NCBI RefSeq assembly: GCF_900114745.1
Contig: NZ_FOUB01000039.1
Location: 1 to 33,377 of the forward strand
Reading direction: 5' to 3'
Source: Nitrosomonas communis
GTDB taxonomy: Bacteria; Pseudomonadota; Gammaproteobacteria; Burkholderiales; Nitrosomonadaceae
DNA length: 33,377 nucleotides
Below the pieces are notes generated by a model. It did no database searches. It was not told the origin of the DNA and worked only from the letters and a program-made list of their open reading frames with translations. Within the stretch, counting starts at the first letter, position 1; each line of letters starts with the position of its first letter. The position numbers and the translations under genes were made by a program. Shown here one piece after another: positions 26,483-33,377 of the stretch.

Positions 26483-26820
26483 AAGGAATTTAAGTTGGAA
26501 TTAAGGTTCTTTTACAGCTTTTCTTATGCCGAACTCACATTAATTTTAAATAGATAAGAACTCTTAAACTCATTTAGTAAATTTTTTTGCCGCACCTACA
26601 GTTGCTTGTAAATCATTGGTCATGAATTCGCTGACAAGAAAGCCGTTTCTTTTTTATCGGATTATGAGAACAACCTCTAGATTATGCGCGACTCAATCAA
26701 ATTTATCATCTCTGCAATAACACACCATCCGTTTAGTTAAACTTAATCATTTTCTTCTGACAAGCAGTATGCTACTAAAAAAGTATGGGAACTTGATTTG
26801 CGAGTAATTATCAAATTGCC
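26483..26820. other. Region upstream of the M48 protease gene
   Basis: No complete gene is seen. On the minus strand a short tail, EFMTNDLQATVGAAKKFTK, followed by a stop near 26575, looks protein-like but is not recognised. The promoter of the protease gene should lie in the last 100 bp; no clear hexamers are identified. Confidence 0.35.
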
Positions 26821-28335
26821 ATGAAATTTTACTACCTGATCATAGTCATACCATTACTTTTTCCTGCCAATATTTTCGCAGAAGACGATCTTCCAGATCT
26901 TGGTGACATATCACAAGCTACGATCACTCCTCGGCAAGAACGACAGCTCGGTTTAGAGATTATGCGACAAATTCGTGCAGATCCTAGCTATCTAAATGAT
27001 GCCGAAATAGACGGCTATCTTAATAATCTAGGTAACAAGCTCATATCTTCATCAAATGAAGCAAAACCAGAGCAATCATTCGAGTTTTTTGCACTGCAGG
27101 ATTCATCCATCAATGCATTCGCTTTACCAGGTGGATTTATGGGCTTCAATAGTGGACTGATTATCGCAGCACAAAGTGAATCTGAATTAGCGGGTGTTAT
27201 GGCCCATGAAATTGCTCACGTCACTCAAAAACATTTAGCAAGGATGATTTCTGGACAGCAGCATATTGGACTCATTACGACTCTTGCTGCTCTCGCTATA
27301 GCTATCCTTGCTTCTCGCTCCAATCCTCAAGCAGGACAAGCAATACTCGCTACAGCACAGGCTGGAGCCATTCAATCCCGATTGAATTTTACACGTAACC
27401 ATGAAAAGGAAGCGGATCGAATCGGTTTTAATATATTGCATAAAGCAGGATTTGATCCTCATGGGATGTCAGCTTTTTTTGAGCGCTTGCAAAATGCTGG
27501 GCGATATTATGAAAACGGTGCCCCATCTTATCTGAGAACGCACCCGCTCACTCATGAGCGTATAGCCGATATTGAGAATCGCGCACGAGAATTCCCTTAC
27601 CGGCAAGTTCCCGGCAGTCTTGATTTCCACTTGGTTCGGGCTAAGTTAAAGGCCATTCTAGGAAATTCAACTGATACAGTAAAGGAATTTGATGCACGTA
27701 TACAAGATAAGCGTTACGCAAATGAAATTGCAGAACGCTACGGCCTAATTTCTGCATTATTACGTGACAAGCAACCTAAGCGCGCAGATAAAGAATTAAA
27801 TGAACTATACCGCATCATACACTCTGATCATTCTGTCAGCTTACTTAAGAATCATTCTTTGGGTAAGCCAATTCTAGTTGAAAGTGAATATTTACAGTCA
27901 GGAGCTATGATCGAAGCCCTTGCTGCACGAGTTAAACTGGCCAATAAACAAATTAAAGAGGCATTTAAAATTTACCAAACTGCATTAAATGTATATCCGC
28001 AAAATCGCGCCCTTATTTATGATTATACATTAGCTTTACTGAACCACCAAAATGCTCAGACTGCCCTTGAATTCCTCAATAAGCAGTCAAAAATCATTCC
28101 AGATAACATTAATTTCCATCGACTAGAAGCGCAATGTTATTCTGCTTTAGGGAACGATATGCTCCAACATCGCGCTCAGGCAGAAGTTTATATTCTAGAA
28201 GGAAAATATAAAGCTGCAATCGAGCAATTAGAGATTGCTTTACGTAAAGATAATGGTAATTTTTATCAATTATCCAGTGTAGAGGCACGTTTGAGACAGC
28301 TTAAGGAATTCGTTGCTGCTAATGAGAAAAAGTAG
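26821..28335 (+). CDS. bepA: BepA-like M48 metalloprotease with TPR repeats, periplasmic
   Basis: A 504-residue exported protein with a signal peptide (about 1-20, cut near IFAED). The zinc site is HEIAH at 129-133, with the third ligand in NHEKEADRIG (E197). The C-terminal half (about 320-500) holds TPR-like helices. BepA (YfgC) assists outer-membrane assembly by handling misfolded LptD and BAM substrates. The context gives no partner. A clear Shine-Dalgarno sequence is not seen. Confidence 0.9.
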   Translation: MKFYYLIIVIPLLFPANIFAEDDLPDLGDISQATITPRQERQLGLEIMRQIRADPSYLNDAEIDGYLNNLGNKLISSSNEAKPEQSFEFFALQDSSINAFALPGGFMGFNSGLIIAAQSESELAGVMAHEIAHVTQKHLARMISGQQHIGLITTLAALAIAILASRSNPQAGQAILATAQAGAIQSRLNFTRNHEKEADRIGFNILHKAGFDPHGMSAFFERLQNAGRYYENGAPSYLRTHPLTHERIADIENRAREFPYRQVPGSLDFHLVRAKLKAILGNSTDTVKEFDARIQDKRYANEIAERYGLISALLRDKQPKRADKELNELYRIIHSDHSVSLLKNHSLGKPILVESEYLQSGAMIEALAARVKLANKQIKEAFKIYQTALNVYPQNRALIYDYTLALLNHQNAQTALEFLNKQSKIIPDNINFHRLEAQCYSALGNDMLQHRAQAEVYILEGKYKAAIEQLEIALRKDNGNFYQLSSVEARLRQLKEFVAANEKK

Positions 28336-28442
28336 TAACCTCGATAAAACTTCCCTGCTAATACCTAAAATCAGCCATCAACTTATGATGATCCTATTTC
28401 ATCATTTCATTGTTCAAATATGATCTGATTTGGCTCTCCCTA

Positions 28443-29600
28443 ATGACCCACCTTAATCTCAAAAATAAGTTCATTGTTTTACTAATCATTTTAGTAGCTG
28501 GTGCAATTTATGGATATACCAATAAAAAGTTAGAATCGGAAAAAGATGAATATCGAACCAGAACTGTTGATCGTGGAGATATTGTTCAGATTATTTCAGC
28601 TAATGGCACAGTGACACCTCTTGAGCTTGTCAATATTGGAACACAAGTATCAGGCACTGTATCTAAAATATATGTAGATTTTAATGATCAGGTAAAAACA
28701 GGCCAAACATTGGCAGAACTTGATCCAGCCCTTCTCAAAGCTCAATTACAACAATCGCAGGCGAATTTTAAGAGTGCTCAGGCAACTTTAAAAAATGTAA
28801 CAAGTAAAGTAACTCGTAGTCGCATTCTGTTACAAAAAGGATTTATTTCAAATGAAGCATTAGACGAAATTGAACAACAATTAGATATTGCACAAGCCCA
28901 AGTGGCGATCAGCAAAGCTAACGTAGAACGTGATCGTGCCAACCTAAATTACAGTGTCATTCGGTCACCGATCTCAGGAGTAGTAGTCGCACGTGATGTA
29001 AATGTTGGACAAACTGTTGCTGCTAGCTTCCAAACACCTATTCTGTTTCAGATCGCCCGTGATCTTCGGCAAATGCAAATCAATATTAGTGTTGCTGAAG
29101 CTGACATAGGCCAGATATACACTGATCAGAAAATTTCTTTTACAGTAGATGCGTTTCCGGAACGAGAATTTACAGCGCATGTTAAACAAATACGATTGAA
29201 TCCTGCAATTCAGGAAAATGTTGTGACCTATAACGTAGTGGCAATGGTCATCAACGATGACGGTACATTGTTACCTGGTATGACAGCGAATGTTCGTTTC
29301 ATAGTCAACCAAAAAAATGCTGCCCTTCGGGTACCTAATGCTGCACTTCGTTATAAGCCAAGAAATAAAATGCCTACCTCCAGCCTCTCCCCTGTTGGAC
29401 GATCCCGTCATCCCCTCCTATACCGCCTCGAAAATAACGTACCTATACCCATAAATGTAATAACCGGAATTACAGATGGAAATTTCACTGAAATTATTTC
29501 GGATGATCTAACAGAAGGAGATAAGGTAATTATCAGTGATGCAACGAGCAAAAAGCAAAATGAAGCATCCATGAGCAATTTTAGATTCAGGATGTTCTAG
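28443..29600 (+). CDS. MacA-like periplasmic adaptor of a tripartite ABC exporter
   Basis: A membrane fusion protein of about 385 residues from the ATG at 28443; an upstream TTG at 28410 is less likely. One N-terminal transmembrane helix (IVLLIILVAGAIYGY) anchors it. Next are a biotinyl-lipoyl half (GTVTPLELVNIGTQVSGTV), a coiled-coil hairpin (about 100-170), the second lipoyl half (APISG-like SPISGVVVARDVNVGQTV) and beta-barrel and membrane-proximal domains. It should link the inner-membrane ABC transporter to an outer-membrane TolC-type channel. The substrate is unknown. Its stop overlaps the GTG of the ATPase gene by 1 bp. Confidence 0.9.
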   Translation: MTHLNLKNKFIVLLIILVAGAIYGYTNKKLESEKDEYRTRTVDRGDIVQIISANGTVTPLELVNIGTQVSGTVSKIYVDFNDQVKTGQTLAELDPALLKAQLQQSQANFKSAQATLKNVTSKVTRSRILLQKGFISNEALDEIEQQLDIAQAQVAISKANVERDRANLNYSVIRSPISGVVVARDVNVGQTVAASFQTPILFQIARDLRQMQINISVAEADIGQIYTDQKISFTVDAFPEREFTAHVKQIRLNPAIQENVVTYNVVAMVINDDGTLLPGMTANVRFIVNQKNAALRVPNAALRYKPRNKMPTSSLSPVGRSRHPLLYRLENNVPIPINVITGITDGNFTEIISDDLTEGDKVIISDATSKKQNEASMSNFRFRMF

Positions 29601-30334
29601 TGTCAGGTCAAGACTGTACCCCAGATCAGCCATTGATTCGGGTGGAGAATCTGTGCAAAATTTACAAATTAGAGAGCCAAGCAAATCAGCCTATTCGCCA
29701 TCAGGTGCTGTTTGATATCAATCTTGAAATCCGCTCTGGAGAATTCATTGCTATCATGGGGCAATCCGGTTCAGGAAAATCTACCTTGATGAATATACTG
29801 GGTTGCCTTGATGTGCCTACAAGCGGCAATTATTGGTTGGCTGGCCGCAATGTTGCATCCCTTTCCAACAATGAACTAGCACATGTGCGAAATTGTAGTA
29901 TAGGCTTCGTATTCCAGGGCTTTAATTTACTCAAGCGCATAACAGCACTGGATAATGTAGCGATACCATTACTGTATGCAGGTATGAGCCGCAAAGAAAG
30001 CCGCAAACACGCATTAACATTATTACAACAGACAGGTTTGGGTCAGTTTACGTTACATTATCCCAATCAGCTTTCTGGAGGACAACAACAGCGAGTAGCA
30101 ATCAGTCGAGCATTAATTAATCAACCACAGCTTATCCTGGCTGATGAACCAACTGGCAATCTTGATACACAAACCAGCCATGAAATCATGACATTATTCA
30201 AACAACTTAATGAGGATCAAGGCATATCGATTATTCTGGTTACGCATGAAGATGATATTGCCTCCTATTCAAATCGTCTCATTCGGCTAAAAGATGGCCG
30301 CATTATCCAAGATAAAAATAAATGCGTGTTTTAA
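29600..30334 (+). CDS. ABC transporter ATPase, MacB/LolD type
   Basis: A 244-residue ATPase from a GTG start that shares one base with the preceding TAG stop. Walker A GQSGSGKST (54-62), Q-loop GFVFQGFNL, signature LSGGQ (158-162), Walker B LILADEP and the H-loop VTHE (H216) are all intact. It energises the adaptor and permease encoded on either side. A 139-bp inverted-repeat element starts 7 bp after its stop and separates it from the permease gene. Confidence 0.95.
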   Translation: MSGQDCTPDQPLIRVENLCKIYKLESQANQPIRHQVLFDINLEIRSGEFIAIMGQSGSGKSTLMNILGCLDVPTSGNYWLAGRNVASLSNNELAHVRNCSIGFVFQGFNLLKRITALDNVAIPLLYAGMSRKESRKHALTLLQQTGLGQFTLHYPNQLSGGQQQRVAISRALINQPQLILADEPTGNLDTQTSHEIMTLFKQLNEDQGISIILVTHEDDIASYSNRLIRLKDGRIIQDKNKCVF

Positions 30335-30340
30335 TTTATG

Positions 30341-30479
30341 GGCACCTCTAAAAATTCATATTACATCACAATACGTTGTTGTTCTCATAAAATGTTTTTT
30401 TATATATCAATCATATGTAGCGCCAACATTTGTTGTTCTCGCCTCGTTTTGTTTAGAACTCTGAATTTTTAGAGGTGCC
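30341..30479. mobile_element. 139-bp MITE-like element between the ABC ATPase and permease genes
   Basis: The ends are perfect 18-bp inverted repeats: GGCACCTCTAAAAATTCA (30341-30358) and TGAATTTTTAGAGGTGCC (30462-30479). The interior is AT-rich and non-coding. A near-direct TTATG lies on both sides, offset by a base, which may be a target duplication. The parent transposase is not in the window, and the terminal sequence is not one I can assign with certainty. Confidence 0.8.
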
Positions 30480-30517
30480 ATTATGTTATTTCATGATAAT
30501 AAAATTTCAACTTCATC

Positions 30518-31741
30518 ATGAACTTTCTGACCATTATCGGTGAAGCTTTCCATGCGCTGCGGGTCAATCGTTTGCGCACTGTGCTCACCATGCTTGGTAT
30601 GATCATTGGTGTTGCGGCAGTTGTATTGATGTTATCAATCGGACAAGGTGCCCAAATCCATATTAACAACTCAATTGCTTCTATGGGGAGTCACCTTTTG
30701 CTGGTACTACCAGGCGCAACCTCCTCAGGCGGATTACGATTTGGAAGTGGAACTGTAAAAACACTGACTGTGGGTGATGCCCAAGCTATAGCAGAATTAT
30801 CTTCAATTGAAGCAACTGCGCCCGTCGTTTCTGGAATCGCTCAACTTAACCATGGTCCAAATAACTGGAGCACAACGATAACAGGTACAACCCCAGACTA
30901 TTTTTCTGTTGGTAATTGGTCCATAGAGAGTGGTGCAATATTTTCAGAAGTAGACTTACGCTCTGCAACCCGTGTTGCTGTCTTGGGAAAAGTAACTGCT
31001 GAGAATTTATTCGGAAATGAAGATCCTACTGGAAAAATATTTCGTATCGCTAACAAACCATTTCTGGTAGTGGGTGTTCTTACAACTAAAGGGCAGAGCC
31101 TTAGTGGGCGAGACCAAGATGACAATGTACTTATACCACTGACCACTGCTCAACGTCAAATTCTAGGCAACCAATTTCCTGGTTCAATTGGTCATATGCT
31201 AGTGCAAGGAAAATCCGCAGACATGATGGAAGAAGCAGAAATGGAAATTACTCGCTTACTGCAGCAACGCCATCGTATCTCTGACAGAAAGGAAAATGAT
31301 TTTACTGTGCGGAACCTAACGGCCATAGCAAGTGTTGCAAGCACCACAGCAAAAGTAATGGCATGGATGCTAGGAGCTATTGCCTCCATCTCACTGTTGG
31401 TTGGCGGTATTGGCATCATGAATATCATGCTGGTATCAGTTACGGAACGTACCCGCGAAATCGGGATTCGTATGGCGATAGGTGCTAGCCACCGTGCAAT
31501 TCTCATGCAATTCTTATTGGAAGCTATGATGATTTGTATTCTGGGCGGATTAACTGGTGCGGTGTTGGGAATCGGTGGCGCTTGGATGATAAGTCAGATT
31601 GTAGATATGCCCATCGTCATTACATTTAGCATGATTGGTTTAGCTTTTACCTTTGTAGCTATTATTGGCATATTCTTTGGTTTCTATCCTGCTAATAAAG
31701 CGGCTTCATTAAAGCCAGTGGAAGCTTTACGTTATGAGTAA
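30518..31741 (+). CDS. MacB/FtsX-family ABC permease
   Basis: A 407-residue permease. One N-terminal transmembrane helix (LTMLGMIIGVAAVVLML) is followed by a large periplasmic MacB-PCD domain (about 45-270), and then three transmembrane helices near the C terminus (about 275-400). The motif ERTREIGIRMAIGAS matches the FtsX domain, and PANKAASLKPVEALRYE is the usual end. With the separate ATPase and the adaptor it makes a MacAB-type exporter. The element upstream leaves 38 bp between itself and the start ATG. Confidence 0.93.
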   Translation: MNFLTIIGEAFHALRVNRLRTVLTMLGMIIGVAAVVLMLSIGQGAQIHINNSIASMGSHLLLVLPGATSSGGLRFGSGTVKTLTVGDAQAIAELSSIEATAPVVSGIAQLNHGPNNWSTTITGTTPDYFSVGNWSIESGAIFSEVDLRSATRVAVLGKVTAENLFGNEDPTGKIFRIANKPFLVVGVLTTKGQSLSGRDQDDNVLIPLTTAQRQILGNQFPGSIGHMLVQGKSADMMEEAEMEITRLLQQRHRISDRKENDFTVRNLTAIASVASTTAKVMAWMLGAIASISLLVGGIGIMNIMLVSVTERTREIGIRMAIGASHRAILMQFLLEAMMICILGGLTGAVLGIGGAWMISQIVDMPIVITFSMIGLAFTFVAIIGIFFGFYPANKAASLKPVEALRYE

Positions 31742-32065
31742 AATTCTTCCAATAAATTACCATGCTGCTAGTAAGAGGTATTAATTGCTCTTTTCATCTT
31801 TTTGTTTTCAACTAACTTTCCCCCCCAAGGGATGGAGAATTAAACCCGCAGAGATCAAGAGCTAACGACATAATGCTGGGAGCGCTTGTTTGACGTATCG
31901 AGCATTCAGACACCTCTCGCTCCCCGATTCTGTGCCCTATAGGGTTACATTAACGTGAGTTCGACATAAGGATCACGCTACCACAGCTCTGGCAGAGCTT
32001 GAGGGAGTCTAATATTGAGCGAGGTTTTCTTCCCCCGAAAGGTGTAATTCCATTTCTATTTCATA
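31742..32065. other. Non-coding stretch after the ABC permease
   Basis: No gene is seen. A weak hairpin with AAGAG/CTCTT arms followed by T-rich sequence (about 31774-31805) may end the exporter transcript. A palindrome AGCTCTGGCAGAGCT lies at 31985-31999. The segment around 31940-31990 may be old IS debris. Confidence 0.35.
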
Positions 32066-32169
32066 TACTCGGCGCGGTCACAATTGCGGATTTTAAAAAT
32101 GCTGAAGCCATTAAATTATAAGGAGTTTTTTCGTTTATATTTTCCGCAACCATGACCGCGCGGAGTATA
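32064..32169. repeat. Inverted repeat pair flanked by TA, next to the IS630 gene
   Basis: The left arm (32064-32090, starting TATACTCGGCGCGGTCA) and the right arm (32143-32169, ending TGACCGCGCGGAGTATA) are inverted repeats agreeing at 23 of 27 positions. TA lies at both outer tips (32064-32065 and 32168-32169). It is either a 102-bp non-autonomous element or the IS630 left end with an internal inverted copy. The transposase frame starts 23 bp after it. Confidence 0.65.
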
Positions 32170-32191
32170 AGTACAATAATAGAAGTAGCTC

Positions 32192-33073
32192 ATGAAAGGA
32201 ATTATGGTGATGGCACGAGTAGCCAGTGGTAAAGAGGTGTTGGAACAAGCAAAGGATTGACTGGTTAATGCAAGAACAATAGAAGAATTAAGACAGGCAC
32301 AGGCTGTAGTGCTACCTTTTGAGTTTGGCTTATCAATGAAGCGAACAGCTACCGCAACAGGTGTTTCAGTAGGCTGGGCGCGCCAGCTTCGAATGGGTCT
32401 CATCCGCAGTGGCGGTATACGTGCTACAGCCAAGCCCACCCGAGGTGGGCGCCGGCGCGAGAATCTTTCGCGTGAAGAAGAAGTTGCTTTTCTAGCATCC
32501 TTTATAGAAAAAGCATCGGCGGGAGGCATTTTGATTGGGAGCGAAATCAAGCAAGCATTGGATGCCCGCTTAAAGCGCAAGACATCGCTCGCAGCCACCT
32601 ACAACCTGCTGCACCGTCATGGCTGGCGCAAGCTTGCTCCTGATAAGCGCCACCCCAAAGCAGACGTGCTCGCCCAGGATGAGTGAAAAAAAAACTTCGC
32701 GATACCCTCATAGAAATTGACCGGGCGTGGCAAGCAGAAGGGATACTTCGTCTGATGTTTCAGGATGAAGCTCGCTTTGGGCGTGTTTCCGATACACACC
32801 GATGTAGGTGCTCTCAACCTATCCGACCATTATGCCAGGCCAGGATTACCCGGGAATATGTCTATGCTTATGCTGCTGTCTCTGTCGCTGATGGTGAACT
32901 GGATACGCCTATCCTGCCTCAGGCTAATAGCCATTGCAGGCAGCTATTTCTGGATGAAGTAGCGTCCGTCATCCCAATGACCAGATTATCCTGGGACTCG
33001 ATGGGGCAGGATGGCATCGTAGTCACGCTCTTAAACTTCCACATAATCTGCGCTTACTCATGTTGCCGCCCTA
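32192..33073 (+). pseudogene. IS630-family transposase, broken by a stop, frameshifts and insertion
   Basis: The reading starts MKGIMVMARVASGKEVLEQA and meets TGA at 32258-32260. The same frame resumes through TIEELRQAQAVVLPFE and the helix-turn-helix WARQLRMGL to a stop at 32684-32686. The next frame continues through the first catalytic region FQDEARFGR and FLDEVAS. Another shift near 32966 restores LDGAGWHRSHALKL, then LLMLPPYS at the break. The third catalytic residue is lost, because a second IS630-family copy begins there at a TA. It is clearly inactive. Confidence 0.85.
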
Positions 33074-33377
33074 TAGTTAATCCCATATAAATTGATTCAA
33101 ATTTCATAAGCGGCAAAGAGCTGCTCGATGGAACAACCTTTCCTTTTTCTGATGGCTTTGGCCTGGGCCCATTTTGGCTCAATGTCATTAATGCCTGGGA
33201 AATAAGACGGTAGGTATTCAAGCGTATGCCCAGCATGGGTAATGGCGGTTTGGATATCCTGCCGTTTATGAAAGGTTGCGTTGTCCATGACAATCACGCA
33301 AGCGGGCAGAAGTTTAGGCAAAAAGTCCTGCGTTATCCACGCATAGAAAATGTCAGCGGTGATATCGGCTATGAACA
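33074..33377 (-). mobile_element. Second IS630-family element, right end and transposase C terminus (runs off window)
   Basis: The minus-strand frame 33377-33097 reads FIADITADIFYAWITQ, then VIVMDNATFHKRQDIQ and NDIEPKWAQAKAI and stops at 33097-33099. These carry two residues of the DDE triad (D in VMDN, E in DIEPK). The element end lies at 33074 in TAGTTAATCCCATATAAA, after a TA that belongs to the interrupted IS630 copy. No stop or frameshift is seen in the visible part, so it may be intact beyond the window. Confidence 0.8.

Noticed and set aside
32681..32694. Programmed frameshift at the A9 run in the IS630 transposase
   Set aside because: The stop TGA of the first frame comes before most of the A run, so slippage on the run would be too late. 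With another stop and another frameshift present, simple decay is more likely.

Overview
The window looks like chromosome from a low-to-moderate GC betaproteobacterium, most likely a Nitrosomonas-like member of the Nitrosomonadales. The reasons are the glyA-nrdR-ribD and clpS-clpA orders, a RegB/RegA redox two-component pair, ilvE followed by a small zinc-finger gene, and mpl with gluQ. No ammonia-oxidation or other diagnostic gene is present, so the genus is an inference from family resemblance. No database search was possible.

Layout. (a) 1-8180 is an accessory, scarred region. It holds nested IS110 and IS3 remnants, a RoxA-like di-heme cytochrome c, an IS630 tail remnant, umuC divergent from an SRAP (YedK/HMCES-type) gene, a truncated recD2 joined to an IS630 fragment, a sulfotransferase-like gene, and a decayed large serine recombinase with an intact small partner gene. 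That recombinase is interrupted by a 158-bp element flanked by TA. (b) 8182-10604 holds tRNA-Ser(UGA) and a three-gene minus-strand cluster: FAD-dependent oxidoreductase, SRPBCC protein and a short LOV blue-light receptor. (c) 10820-25380 is housekeeping: gluQ, mpl, regB-regA, glyA-nrdR-ribD, clpS-clpA, a cold shock gene, icd, a retropepsin-like protease, ilvE and a zinc-finger protein. (d) 25496-26482 is decayed: an algC-like pseudogene and an IS982 transposase remnant with an internal deletion. (e) 26821-31741 holds a BepA-like M48 protease and a MacAB-type exporter (adaptor, ATPase, permease). A 139-bp element with 18-bp perfect inverted ends lies between the ATPase and permease genes. (f) 31742-33377 holds a broken IS630 copy interrupted by a second IS630-family element that runs off the window.

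How genes work together. RegB/RegA would couple respiratory redox state to transcription. GlyA, NrdR and RibD link one-carbon supply, deoxyribonucleotide control and riboflavin synthesis. ClpS and ClpA form an N-degron recognition and unfolding machine (ClpP is not in this window). UmuC and SRAP are both DNA-damage functions. The LOV, SRPBCC and FAD-oxidoreductase genes are the best candidate for an under-described system: a possible light- or flavin-responsive module in an organism not expected to be phototrophic.

The other strong signal is a set of short non-autonomous elements (7194-7351, 30341-30479, a possible one at 32066-32167, and two copies of a roughly 100-bp dispersed repeat at 10642-10744 and 23981-24081). 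Some of them resemble the ends of the IS630-family copies in the same window.
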